From Okapia johnstoni (lineage: Eukaryota; Chordata; Mammalia; Artiodactyla; Giraffidae), in assembly GCA_024291935.2 (NCBI GenBank), contig CM044306.1, forward strand, positions 5,466,501 through 5,530,500: DNA of 64,000 nucleotides. The letters run 5' to 3'. A program made the translations under genes and the position numbers. Within the stretch, counting starts at the first letter, position 1, and every line of letters starts with the position of its first letter. The notes under the pieces are model-generated. The model searched no databases, was not told the origin of the DNA, and saw nothing but the letters and a program-made list of their open reading frames with translations. Positions 21,411 through 31,803 of the stretch are shown here, piece after piece.

Positions 21411-21539
21411 TGCGTGCATGCTCAGTTGCTTAGTCATATCCATCTCTTTTCAACCCCATGGGCTGTAGCCTGCCAGGCATCTCTCTCCATGGGATTTCCC
21501 AGGTAAGAATACTGGAGTGGGTTGCCATTTCCTTCTTCA
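21411..21539 (-). mobile_element. Bov-A monomer
   Basis: Headless reverse copy from 'tgcgtgcatgctcagttgct' to 'tgccatttccttcttca'. Forms a close inverted pair with the SINE at 21078. Confidence 0.87.
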
Positions 21540-22140
21540 AATCATTTACTATAGTTGAAAAAAAATTTAAAAGGGCTACCGTTGAGAGAGGTGTTTCTAT
21601 GATAAACAGGGTGGACAGGACTGTTCCCATCCCCCTTCCAACAGATTATTGTCTGGACCCTCATACAGACCTTTCCATGGGAAACAAGAAAGCAGCGACT
21701 TTGTTTTTCCAGTGGAAAAACATCACCAGTGACTATAGGCCTTTGGTTCAAAGCCAGCAGGCATACGAGTCAAGTCAAGTCCTGCCTGGGGGCGCCCAGG
21801 TTGGCGGGCATGAGCACGATGGAGATTGTGCTGGGACTGCCTAGTCCCGGCGTGAACTTGGGACAGACCCTCATCCTCCAGGGTGACCACAGACCCGGTA
21901 CCATTGGCCTGGCCTCTATCGGCGCTGGGCTTGACCCACGACGGAGATGCAGCAGGCGTTCCTTTGAGCTGCTGCTCCACAGTCGAGGGGCTTATTGGAA
22001 GGATACGAGGAGGGGTATGGTTGCAGGGGTCCCCAGTCACTTCCCAGTAGAGCGTGTGGCAGGCGGAGAAGCTGAGGACCACAAAGGAAGACCATGCCTG
22101 ATGGGTGAAGACCCAGGGAGCCCAGAATGAAATGCATCAG
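21540..22140. other. unique DNA
   Basis: Single-copy sequence; frames of 119 and 133 codons overlap on opposite strands and have no recognisable domain. Confidence 0.5.
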
Positions 22141-22556
22141 GTTCAGCTGATGCTTTTGAATTGGTGCTGGAAATGAGTTGATTTGGTGTCGGAGATGATT
22201 GAATTGAATTAGTGCGGGGTAAGACTCTTGAGAGTCCCTTGGACTGCACGGAGATCAAACCAGTCAATCCCAAAGGAAATCAACCTGAATATTCATTGGA
22301 AGAACTGATGCTGAAGCTCCAGTACTTTGGTCACCTGATGCGAAGGGTCAGCTCACTGGAAAAGACCACGATGCTGGGAATGATTGAAGGCAGGAGGAGA
22401 AGGGGGTGACAGAGGATGAGATGGCTGGATGGCGTCACAGACTCAATGGACATGAGCTTGAGCAAGGTCTGGGAGATAGTGAAGGATAGGGAAGACTGAC
22501 TGCTGTAGTCTATGGGGTTGCAAAGAGTCAGACACGACTGAGTGACTGAACAACAA
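22141..22556 (+). mobile_element. BovB 3' fragment, with internal expansion
   Basis: Forward BovB 3' end: 'gactcttgagagtcccttgg', 'ggtcacctgatgcgaagggt', 'gaggatgagatggctggatg', ending 'cacgactgagtgactgaaca'. At 22157-22221 the piece 'ttttgaattggtgctgga' is followed by two degenerate repeats of itself, absent from the other BovB copies here. Confidence 0.9.
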
Positions 22557-23017
22557 GGGCACAGAGTGGTCCTGAAGCACCTACCTTTCCAACCTCCTTC
22601 TGCCTGAGCCTGGGGATCCAGGCAGCTCAGACCCCACCCAGCCCTGAGCGCTACAGTGGATCAAGGCTGAGAAAAGCTCCACTGTATTTATTTATTCCCC
22701 AGAAGTGCAGAGGGACCTGCATAAAAGGAAAGGGCACAGCGTGTAGAGACCATAAAAAGAGAGTTTAGTTTTTATGCAGTGGTAACTTGGGGAATTAATT
22801 CCCGGCTGACAGAGGTCATGCGACAGTCACTGAGTCTTAAACAGGCGGAGAAGACCCTGGGGAAGCAGGGAAGAGGCAGCCAGGGCTGAGGAGGGGCAAA
22901 GCAGGGTGGGGTGAGGGATGGGAGGCAGTGGGCTGGTCCTGGCAGGTGTGGGCGCTGGAGCCCCATTTCAAAGCAAGTCAGGCAAGGACTTTAAAGGCTA
23001 AACTCAAGGCTGATCTC
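22557..23017. other. unique DNA
   Basis: Single copy. 22670-22830 is a repeat-free AT-containing part ('gtatttatttattccccag', 'tttatgcagtggtaacttgg', 'ggaattaattcccggc') that could be regulatory; weak evidence. Confidence 0.45.
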
Positions 23018-23530
23018 ATTCAGCCCACATTTATCGGGTATCTACTGCATATCAGGACCTGGCTTGTTGCCATGGAGATTACAGTGTTGGATAAAATAGG
23101 GTTCCGGCTCTTAAGGCCCTCTGTCTTTCAGGGTACCAGCAATTATGCTTGTGGTGATGAAGGCCATCAGGCATGTTAGACAGAGTGTAGCCAGGGAACC
23201 AGGTTGGAATTCTGCTTCTTTTACTATAAACTCTGCCATCTGGGGCAAGATGCTCATCTCTCTGTGCCTCAGTTTCCTAACAAAGAAAACAGAGTAGCTA
23301 CCTCCTAAGGTTGTTCTGAGAATTGATACGGATAGAAGTAGGCCTGCCACATAGGGCTTTCTATCTAAGGTTCTGTGCGATTCATTCATTGAAGCAGTCT
23401 GGGAAGGCTTCATGGAGGAGGTGACTTCTGACTTAGATTCTCAAGGATGAAATAAGACCCACATGAGAGGAGATAAGGGAAAAAACTTCTCGGTAGGGGC
23501 TCCAGTTTGAGCAAAACCATGGAATGTGAC
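23018..23530 (-). repeat. L2 LINE fragment split by MIR
   Basis: Reverse L2: 'ggtatctactgcatatcagg' and 'gattacagtgttggataaaa' (23018-23125), then 'ctgggaaggcttcatggagg' and 'aggtgacttctgacttag' (23390-23530). The interval holds the MIR at 23195-23380. Confidence 0.55.
23195..23380 (+). repeat. MIR SINE
   Basis: Forward MIR: 'aaccaggttggaattctgct', 'ctctgtgcctcagtttccta', 'gctacctcctaaggttgttc', 'gagaattgatacgg'. Well recognisable. Confidence 0.72.
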
Positions 23531-23716
23531 AGTAAGACTAGAGGGGGCTGCCCGGCACTGGAGGCCTGGTGTCCTAGGGTGTTTTGGCCGACTTTGGGGA
23601 GACTCCCATAAATATGCAAGGCTGAGCTCCAGATCCTGAGTGGTGGGCAGGCAGGAACATCTGCTCAGCTGCCTTGTCCGTGGGATCACTAACTGCGGGG
23701 GACTATTTCAGTTGAG

Positions 23717-23915
23717 GGCTTCCCTGGTGACTCAGACAGTAAAGAATCCGCCTCCAATGCAGGAGACCCAGGTTCAATCTCTGGGTCAGGAAGATCCCCT
23801 GGAGAAGGGAATGCAACCCACTCCAGTATTCTTGCCTGGAGAATCACATGGACAGAGGAGCCTGGAGGGCTACAGACCATGGGTCGCAAAAAGTTGGACA
23901 CGACTGACAATTTCA
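23717..23915 (+). mobile_element. Bov-tA SINE
   Basis: Full-length forward copy from 'ggcttccctggtgactcaga' to 'agttggacacgactgac'. Close to consensus, likely fairly young. Confidence 0.93.
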
Positions 23916-23999
23916 CTATCGTTTTCTCAGAAGCCAGCTGTCCCCAGCTTCTGAAGGCACAATGTTAATCAAGTCAGAAACCTCAGGATGCGGAGAACA

Positions 24000-24205
24000 A
24001 CGTGGTTGAAAATTTTCCACCAGCCGAGTGGAAAAAGTAAACAACAAACAACCAGGTGAAATTAAGTTTAATAGCATGTTTTATTTTACCGAACATATGC
24101 AAAATAGTATCGTGTTGATACGTAATAACTATGAGGGCATTATTCATGAGCTCTTTTGCATTCTCTGCTTTAGACTGTGATGGAAATCTGGTGTGTAATT
24201 GACAC
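24000..24205. promoter_or_regulatory. candidate regulatory island
   Basis: Repeat-free, AT-rich and dense in TAAT/ATTA and octamer-like words: 'gaaattaagtttaatagcat', 'catatgcaaaatagtatcg', 'tacgtaataactatgagggc', 'ttattcatgagctc'. One of the best candidates in the window. Inference; conservation was not measured. Confidence 0.35.
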
Positions 24206-24215
24206 AGCGTGCACC

Positions 24216-24266
24216 CCTGTGCTAAGTCGCTTCAGCTGCGCCTGACTCTTTGTGACCCTATGGGGG
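24216..24266 (-). mobile_element. short Bov SINE fragment
   Basis: Only 'gtgctaagtcgcttcagctg' to 'ttgtgaccctatggg' is present; both the head and most of the body are missing. Confidence 0.8.
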
Positions 24267-24830
24267 TGCATCCCCAGCTCAATGTCAAGTGCTCAATAGC
24301 CACTTGTGGCCTGGGCTACCCTGTCAGACAGCACTGGGATAGAGAATCACTGAGTGAAACTCTTGCAGAGATGGTCCATCTCCCCGTGGTTCTTCAAACA
24401 CACACATCTGAAAGCAAGGGCTTCCTGGCTGGCTGAGCTGTGTCTTACGTGCTGGCGCGTGTTGATTCCTTCCGTGTTGCCCAGGAAGGGGAGTCTCTGG
24501 AGGTGATTGTGGGGTGGGGGGAGGGTGGGCCAGAAGGAGAGGGTGAGGTTTCAGAGCCTCCCTTACAGAAGCTGCTCCTGAAGGGCCTCTAATAACCCTA
24601 AGCTTCCCACTTCCGGAACCAAGGTCATGGTTCTAGGAACGATCAGAGGAAGCCACTGGTCTTGAGGGAGGAGCCTGGGAGAGCTCCAGCTTCCGTGGTG
24701 GTGGAGAGCTCTCCCGTGCTTCTGCCTGTCACACGTTTGAAAAGACCCGAAGCTAAAGCCACCCCTTCTCCCCAGCATGAGGACACTCCCTACCATCTGT
24801 GGACCTGAGATGTGATCACAGAACCCATCC

Positions 24831-25270
24831 ATTTATTTAGTGCTTGCTAATGTGTGAGACACTGTGTTTTGCACGCATGAGCCCAAGTAAGTCTCTCAGC
24901 CACCCTTGAGATTGTTGGCATTGTTCAGTCTCTCAATCATGTCCGACTCTTTGCGACCCCATGGACTGCAGCAAGCCAGGCTTCCCTGTCCTTCACCATC
25001 TCCCTGAGTTTGCTCAAACTCATGTCCATTGAGTCGGTGATGCTGTCCAACCATCTCATCCTCTGTCGCCCCCTTCTCCTCCTGCCTTCAATCTTTCCCA
25101 GCATCAGGGTCTTTTCCCTTAAGACTGGTTCTATTATTATCTCCATGTTAAAGATGAGGAAAGTGGGGCCCAGAGAGGTTAAGCTGCTTGTCTGAAGTCA
25201 CACAGCTAGTCAGGGTGGGGAGTGGGGGAGCAGTGCCCAGGATTTGGACCTGAGTTGGACTCCACCGAGG
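24831..25270 (-). repeat. MIR SINE split by BovB
   Basis: Reverse MIR: 'tttagtgcttgctaatgtgt' and 'cacccttgagattgtt' before the BovB, then 'attattatctccatgttaaa', 'gatgaggaaagtggggccca' and 'gaagtcacacagctagtcag' after it. Confidence 0.7.
24917..25118 (-). mobile_element. short BovB 3' fragment
   Basis: Reverse 3' terminal 200 bases: 'atgtccgactctttgcgacc', 'gtccattgagtcggtgatgc', 'ctttcccagcatcagggtct'. A 5'-truncated insertion inside the MIR. Confidence 0.92.
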
Positions 25271-25559
25271 TGCCAGCCATTCACCCCTGAGCTTGCAGGT
25301 CTGCTGTCACCTGGAACCTGCATCATGACGAGAGAGATGGAAAGCGGGGAGGCTGTAGCTGGTGACAAGGAAGGGGACGGCTGCGTCTGGCACTGCCACG
25401 CAGCCAGTTGGTCCCAGATGGCGGAGAACTGCATCAACCGTGTGGCAGGGCTGGAATGGGACCCAAGCACAGACAGGCTCTGTGATGAGGGTCTCTGCTC
25501 CGCCTGGGAGGGAGGGAGCGGGGAGCACAGAGGGAAGGGAAGCCTGTGACCTCACCGGT

Positions 25560-25870
25560 TGGGCCAATGGCCAATGACATCACCAGGAGGCCAGGAGCCA
25601 GGCCCGGCGAGTTATTTATGGAGAAGGCTGCCGGCCAGGCGCAGCAGTCCCTGAGCCGGCTCACATGTGGCGGGATAAAGCCTCCAGCTGGCCCGGTGGG
25701 GCTGCCAGGGCTGGGCAGGCGGACTTGGGGGCAGGAAGGCTGGAGGAAGCTGCCAACTGGGGGGGCAGGAGGGCTCCTCGGAGCCTCCCCAGGGGGTACA
25801 GGAAGGGGTTCTTGGGCTCCTCTTTCCTGGAGTCCGCCCACCCCTCTCCACCCTTGCTCTGGGTAAGCCT
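25560..25870 (+). promoter_or_regulatory. candidate promoter and first exon
   Basis: Two CCAAT boxes (25564-25568 and 25571-25575) run into a CRE-like tgacatca (25575-25582). About 35 bases further is a TATA-like ttatttatg (25612-25620). Downstream DNA is GC-rich with several CpGs, and a donor-like gg|gtaag occurs at 25863. The arrangement fits a TATA/CCAAT promoter with a short 5' exon, perhaps of a non-coding RNA, but no transcript evidence exists here and chance is possible. Confidence 0.25.
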
Positions 25871-26229
25871 TGGGTCTCTGCAGCCCCGACTCAGGGCGGA
25901 GGAGTGGGGGGTCACCTATTCACAACTCAGAGACCAGATGGGCTCAGAAAAGGCAACTGGGGGATTTCACTGGCTCTGCCTTTGTGCATGAGAGGGTGTG
26001 TGCCCGCGTGCGTGGCTGGTGTGTGCTTCTTTATCAATGGGGAATGTTCGCTCCCTGGTTCCTTGGATGCCAATGGGCCCCTATGTACAAATCAGTTTGT
26101 GAGTGTGCGGATGCATGCATCTCTGAATACTGTGCCTGTGTGTGTGTGCACGAGGGAGGGAAAGGGGAGAGTGGGTGGGAAGCAGCAGGCAGGGAGCGAG
26201 GCCTCCCTGGAGGAGGGGCACCCCTGGAG

Positions 26230-26420
26230 GGAGCTGGGAAAGATAATTTCCATGGAAGACACAGAAGCACCTACTGAAGCTTCAGCAAAACTAGACAAAC
26301 CTTTCAATCCATTTATCAAACATGCCTGTAGCTCTGCTGCCTGGGCAGGAGCAACAAGAATGAAATATTGAGCAGAACCAGCAATTGTGGGGCTGGAGGA
26401 GTCCAATAAATAAGGGGTTA
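26230..26420. promoter_or_regulatory. candidate regulatory island
   Basis: Repeat-free block between GC-rich stretches: 'aagataatttccatggaaga', 'ccatttatcaaacatgcctg', 'gcaattgtggggctggagga', 'ccaataaataaggggttac'. Composition-based inference. Confidence 0.25.
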
Positions 26421-27657
26421 CTGCCGTGCTCACCCTGAGATGGCGGGGTTTGCTCCAGCAGGCGCCTCCGCCCATCATGTCCAGTGGTCCTATAGGCACT
26501 GCCTGCATCCCTGGGGTTGGGGGAGGATGCCAGGGGGTCCTGGAGACCAACTTGCCAAGCCCCCTACAGATGAGCTTTGGTCTGAGAGTGGCATGGGGCC
26601 TTCCTCCTTGTGCCACTGGGGCTTGCAAACCAACCTCCTTCTCTTTAAAATCCTCCACGAAAGAACCAGATTCAGGTGATCCCATGGGGCTTGGGGGGTC
26701 ATTCTACGGGCCCCAATGGGGAGCAGGAGGGGCTGCGAGGGGGGCCAGGGAGTGACTAAGGGGGCTCCTGCACCCAGATCCCAGGTGTGCCGTCTACTGA
26801 GAACCCACCCCCGACCCAAGTCTTGACAATTTGGCCTTTTGAGCAGTGGGTGGATGGATAGACATCTCGGCACATCAACCAAATGGGGAACCCACACTCC
26901 AATACTTCTGTGCCCCCTCGTTCACGCCACCCCCTCCTTCATACCAGAAAAGGAGACGTATCTTCACACAGTAATTTTCAAATCCTCCTAAAACATGAGC
27001 CCACAGATGAGAAGGTCTGTACTGATCAGTCCACCTCTAGTTCCACAACTGGGTAATGGCGTGGTTTCTGCCGCCCCCTCCCCAGCCTCACACAACTCGG
27101 GGCACCGCCCCACACCTCACTGCTCATCATGTGGTTTCTCATCCCTGGACCACCACCTCCTCGTTGTCTAACCTGCATCACTGCATCCTGATGTCAGGAG
27201 CCGAAAGGGCAGGGGACTCCGTCCAGGGCGGCCGCCATGGGAGGCCATTCTCTGAGCGCTCTCAGCCGAGATGGGGGCATGGGAAAGGCACAGCTGAGTG
27301 GCTCTCTGGGTTGCCAGACTAAATACCTGGAATGCAGGAAACAGGATTAAACCTCAGCAGGAAACAGAGGGATAAAGGTTAATGAGGGAAGTGGGGAGTG
27401 CACAGAGACTGGCTGCTCCCAAGGACAAAAGGACAGTGCCTGGCTCTGTGGGAGCAGCCTCAGGTCACGTGGTCCACCCTTCTGCTCTTTCAGACCCAGC
27501 AGATGGGAGCCCCACTTCCTCTAGAAAGTGGAAAGTTCTTGGAACGCGAAAGCCCTATCGACAAGTTACTCTTTGGCTGCCTGGATCACCTGCCTCATCA
27601 CAGTTTCTGTTCTTATTTCCTGTTCCCCCCAGAACTTGGATTTTCTTATAGTTCTTG

Positions 27658-27870
27658 TGGGACCCAGGTGGGGCTAGTGGTAAAGAACTCGCCTGCCAAT
27701 GCGGGAGACGTAAGAGACACGGGTTCAATCCCTGGGTCAGGGAAGATCCTCTGGAGGAGGGCATGGCAATGCACTCCAGCATTCCTGCCTGGAGGAGCCT
27801 GGTGGATTATGGTTCATAGGGTTGCAAAGAGCCAGACACAACTGAAGCGTCTTAGCATGCATGCACATGG
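27658..27870 (+). mobile_element. Bov-tA SINE, internally deleted
   Basis: Forward copy. The 'agaatcccatggacag' step is missing between 'gcattcctgcctgg' and 'aggagcctggtggatta'. A 291-codon frame crossing it is an artefact of SINE sequence. Confidence 0.9.
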
Positions 27871-28735
27871 GACTAGTCAGGAGGCTCTCGTCTCCTCTGA
27901 ACTTAACTCAGTCCCTGCCTTGCATCTCCATTTTCTCACACATCCTGGGGACTGCAGGAGGTCCGTCTTGGGACCCGTGAAAGATGCAAAGCCAGCAGGG
28001 TCGTGTGACCTGGTAAAAGCACCCGGTCGGCAGCTGAGACAAGCCTCTTACTCCAAAGGCATCCTTTTCTCCTTTGAAAGGATGTGGGTGGAAAGGCAGG
28101 AAGAACTTCCCACCAGCTGTCACTCTGGAATTTTCGGGACATCTGTATCCAGGGACAGAGATGGGGCTGAGCTGGGACAGGAGCCGGGAGGGGGATTGCC
28201 TGGTTCTCTGGAGCATTACTGTTTGGTCACACTTTTCATAAACCTGCAAATGAATGCCCTTCCAGATGGCTGACCCCCTAGGAACCTACCCTCCTCCAGC
28301 CCTGTTTCCAGGCTAAGTGTGGGGAGGGGCCGTGAGCAAAGTTGCCAGGGCAACCCTCCCAACACCCTCTTTCCTCTGCCTGTGGAAATCTTCAAGGAAA
28401 GAAAGGAGTCATGTCCCTGGGGTGCTGGGGTGTGGGCCCACAGCATCAGAACTACGAAAGGCCCCGCGCCAAGCGGCAAGCCCTGGTCCCCAGCCCACCA
28501 TCTGCATCCCAGCTGCCTGCTTTATGGGCTCCTTTAAAGACTGAACATCTGGGCTTCAGCCAACCCTCTGATCCAGGGCGGAGGGGCTATGCTTGTGTTG
28601 AGCTGGTGAGGCAAGAATGTCACTTCTTCCAAGAGGATCTTTCACCAGTCTCTTCCTTTTCTCATGGCTTCCTTAAGAAGATGAGTCCGAATGATGACTA
28701 GGACGAGGATGACAATGTGCCGTCACCCTGGGCTC
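27871..28735. other. unique DNA
   Basis: Single copy with no supportable exon. Contains the X-box at 28341. Confidence 0.5.
28341..28354. promoter_or_regulatory. perfect RFX-type X-box
   Basis: gttgccagggcaac is a perfect inverted repeat of GTTGCC/GGCAAC with a 2-base spacer, matching the classic X-box bound by RFX factors. It lies in non-repeat DNA. Whether it is used is unknown. Confidence 0.5.
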
Positions 28736-29118
28736 ACTCTCTGCCGGGCGACCTTTCAGCTCTTCACTTGTATTCTCTGTTTAAGTCATACAACCATGCT
28801 ACAAAGTGTGGCTTCCCTGGTGGCTCAGACGGTAAAGAATCTGCCTGCAATGCAGGAGACCCGGGTTTGATTCCTGGGTTTGGAAGATCCCCTGGAGAAG
28901 GAAATGGCAACCCACTCCGGTATTCTTGCCTGGAGAATCCCATGGACAGAGGAGCCTGGTGGGCTACAGTCCATGGGGTCGCAAAGAGTCAGACATGACT
29001 GAGTGATGAACATACTTAACACACTACAAAGTAGGTATTCCTATCCCCATGTTTCATGTGGGGAAACTGAGGCTGGGGAAAGCTACGGGACTTGCCAACA
29101 AGTACAGGTAGTGAGTGA
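28736..29118 (-). repeat. MIR SINE split by Bov-tA
   Basis: Reverse MIR: 'attctctgtttaagtcatac' before the SINE; 'atccccatgtttcatgtggg', 'gaaactgaggctggggaaag' and 'gacttgccaacaagtacag' after it. Confidence 0.7.
28808..29023 (+). mobile_element. Bov-tA SINE with exact TSD
   Basis: Near-consensus full-length forward copy. ctacaaagt flanks it exactly at 28799-28807 and 29024-29032, so the insertion is probably young. Confidence 0.96.
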
Positions 29119-29383
29119 ACTCTGCTGGACCCAATCCCTGAGAGGAAAGCGGCGAAACTAAAAAGCCAGCCTGAGCAGTTAGCTCCTCTCGGGGCTGACG
29201 GACCAAAACTTTCTGGCGGAGGACGCAGAACAGGTGACTCATCCCAGTGCGCCTGGGACTTCTTGAGTCTTCACGCTGAAAGCCCTGTATCTGAGAGAGC
29301 CTCCTAGTCCTGGGCACGTGTAGACGATTGCCCCACCCCCAGAAGGGCGTACACAGAGGAGCGTGTCGGATAGGTACCTTGAT
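29119..29383. other. unique DNA
   Basis: Single-copy spacer; nothing recognised. Confidence 0.5.
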
Positions 29384-29695
29384 GTGGTATCCCCAGCCTT
29401 TTTGGCACCAGGGACCAGTTTCACGGAAGACAATTTTTCCACAGATTGGGGGTAGGGGGTTGGTTTCGGGATGATTCAAGAGCAGGAGGGTTTGAGCTCC
29501 TTTGAGAATCTAATGCCACCGCTGCTCGGACCAGAGGTGGAGCTTGGGCAGTAATCAGAGCAATGGAAAGTGGCTGCAAATACAGGTGAAGCTTCACTTG
29601 CTCACCTGAGGCTCATCTCCTGCTGTACGGCTGGGGTCCTAGCAGGCCAGGACTGGTACTGGTCCTTGGACCCGGGGTTGGAGGCCCCTGCTTTG
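29384..29695. mobile_element. hAT-type DNA transposon relic
   Basis: Starts 'atccccagcctttttggcac', has 'gtttcacggaagacaatttt' and 'tgagaatctaatgccaccgc', and ends 'ttggaggcccctgctttg'. The ends are rough inverted repeats (caggggcctcc against cccagcc). It is a common mammalian non-autonomous element whose exact family name I am unsure of. Confidence 0.65.
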
Positions 29696-29877
29696 ATGGA
29701 TGTTGGACACCCACCTGCCGTGGGGGTTTAAGGCTGTTTAAGGCTTAAGTTCATGGGCAGGATGAGAGATGCTTGCAAGCGGTCTTCCGGACAGCTCATC
29801 TGTGACTCTGAAGACCACCAGCTTGATCTTCTCCTTTCTCCACTAGAAATGATGTATAACTCCCACTCCTGAAGTCA

Positions 29878-30040
29878 TTTTTTAAAAAAAACTATTTATT
29901 TGGCTGCACCAGGTCTTAGTTGAGGTGTGCAAGATCTTTAGTTGCAGCCTGTGGGATCCAGTTCCCTGACCAGGGATCGAACCCGGGCTCTCTGCTGTGG
30001 GAGCTCAGAGTCTTAGCCTCTGGACCACCAGGGAAGTGCC
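29878..30040 (-). mobile_element. CHR-type SINE
   Basis: Reverse copy with an A-rich start, 'tatttggctgcaccaggtct', 'ccctgaccagggatcgaacc', ending 'ggaccaccagggaagtgcc'. Confidence 0.88.
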
Positions 30041-30852
30041 CCCTGGACCAGCCTTTTACCAGGTCCGCACTGGCTGAAATATGCCCCAAACCTCTGATAC
30101 CCGCCGCACCCGGCTCTCACCCTGACCACACCAGATCCCCGAAGACTGTAAATGGAAAGAGACTGAGGTTCGTTTCAGCCTCTTGTACCACCAACCGTCT
30201 CTGCCCTCCATGAGTCAAGTCACAGAGGGGGCTGAGCTCACCGGGAAGCAATGTGGGGGGTCCCTTACTGCCCAATGCAGACCCTGGGCTGCTGGCGACC
30301 AGGAGTGATGCGGAAAAGGTGAGAAGAAGAGGAGGAAGACAAAACTCCCGGCAAAAAGAAGTTCAATCAGATTTGTAAAGGGCACAATTTACAAATCCGT
30401 CACATATTTTACTAGGCTGGGATTTACGGATTAGCCTGTAATACTTAGGCGGCTTTTTGTAATAAAACCCTGAGCCCAGGCAGTCTTGGGGGAAGTGAGG
30501 AGGAGGAAGGGACTTCTCTCCCTATCTTGCTTTCGTTTTCCCAGCATTTTTTGATCTAGGCAGCCCCATTAATCTGTGCTTTATCTGCCTATGGAGAAGG
30601 ATTGAGCTCTTTATTGGATTTTTGTCAAGAATAAATGATTTAGTTTGGGATATTGTGGAAGCGATTTTTGTGGTATTACACCATCTAATAAATGAAACAG
30701 CAGGGATCAATTCCTTTCTTGCAATGTGTTCAACAGGCAGGGTGAAATATACCCCACAATTATTTGGTATTGCACTCTATAGATATTTATAACTGAGTAT
30801 GACTGCATGTATATGGGTCTGCCCGGGTGTGGGCAGCTGTCCGGCCAAGATG
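30041..30852. other. unique DNA with AT-rich island
   Basis: No gene. Most of it (30350-30790) is called separately as a regulatory candidate; a BovB follows directly. Confidence 0.5.
30350..30790. promoter_or_regulatory. candidate regulatory island
   Basis: Long repeat-free AT-rich block: 'cacaatttacaaatccgtca', 'gtaatacttaggcggctttt', 'gaataaatgatttagtttgg', 'ccatctaataaatgaaacag', 'cacaattatttggtattgca'. Multiple TAAT cores. Inference; no conservation data. Confidence 0.33.
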
Positions 30853-31120
30853 TCTCATCCTCTGCCGCCTTCAATCTTTCCCAGCATCAGAGTCGTTGCC
30901 AATGAGTTGGCTCCTCGCACCACGTGGTCAAAGTATTGGAGCTTCAGCTTCAGCATCAGTCCTTCCAATGAATGTTCAGAGTTGATTTCCTCTAGGATGG
31001 ACTGGTTAGATATCTATGCTGTCCAAGGGACTCTCAAGAGTCTTCTCCAGCACCAACTTTCAAAAGCATCAATTCTTCGGTGCTCAGCCTTCTTTATGAT
31101 CCAGTTCTCACATATGGACA
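30853..31120 (-). mobile_element. BovB fragment without its 3' end
   Basis: Reverse BovB interior: 'tcaatctttcccagcatcag', 'caaagtattggagcttcagc', 'tgctcagccttctttatgat'. The 3' terminal 150 bases are missing, so this is not a simple 5' truncation; a deletion or rearrangement cut its 3' side. Confidence 0.88.
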
Positions 31121-31674
31121 ACCACAGCCAAGGGGGTGATAACAAAAACCAGTGGGGTGATGACCACAGCCAACAGGGCTGTGATGAGCTGGCTAGGTGA
31201 GATCCTCCCTCGAGACTCTCGTAGCATTTGATTGTACAAGGTCTGAGCTGTGCCTTCTGTCCCACATTGAAGCCATTGTCAGTAGGTCTTTGTCCCTGTT
31301 TATGGACTTAGGGTGTCTGATCTCTGAGTTACTGATTTCCTTAGGGGATTCATTTCCTTGACAGGCTCTGTCTCCCTGCCGCTTGTTCTGTAAATGTCGG
31401 CACTGACAGTGAGACCTTACAGCCGTCTCCCTATCCTGAGTGTCATATTTTTGTCCTATTTTGGACTGTCTTCACTAGCTGTGGTTTTTCATTTTTTTTC
31501 TGCCAGTCAGAATTCTTGGAGCTTGATGGTGATGGGAGGGGAGTTTTAAGTGTCTTAGGCATGAAGAGTCTCTTCCTGCCCCCTTTGCAAAGAAAGAAGT
31601 AATGCTATGTGAAACCAATTAAAAAGTCATGGACAGTTCCCACCCTTTTCCCTGACAGTGGCAGCTCAGAGGCT
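31121..31674. other. unassigned DNA
   Basis: Not recognised. At 31129-31180 the pieces 'agggggtgataac' and 'agtggggtgatgac' repeat loosely around 'cacagccaa'. No gene. Confidence 0.45.
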
Positions 31675-31803
31675 TATGTGTGTGCGATCAGTTGCTCAGT
31701 CATGTTTGACTCTCTGTGACCCCACAGACTGTAGCCCGCCAGGCTCCTCTGTCCATGGGGTTTTCCGGGCATGAATCCTGGAGTAGGTTGCTATTCCCTC
31801 CTC
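31675..31803 (-). mobile_element. Bov-A monomer
   Basis: Headless reverse copy: 'tgatcagttgctcagt'-type start (worn), 'ctgtagcccgccaggctcct', ending 'ggttgctattccctcctc'. Confidence 0.84.

Larger units (their letters stand above)
23916..24830. other. unique DNA with AT-rich island
   Basis: No gene. 24000-24200 is called separately as a regulatory candidate. A short headless Bov piece lies at 24216-24266. Confidence 0.5.
25271..27657. other. unique GC-rich DNA
   Basis: The longest SINE-free interval of the first half. Overlapping frames (up to 197 codons on -) reflect GC content; no domain is recognised. It holds the promoter-like block at 25560-25870 and the island at 26230-26420. Confidence 0.5.

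Noticed and set aside
26092..26685. 197-codon minus frame
   Set aside because: GC-rich region with competing frames on + ; no domain recognised.
27398..28273. 291-codon forward frame
   Set aside because: It starts without ATG (gtg), passes through a Bov-tA SINE and has no domain outside it.
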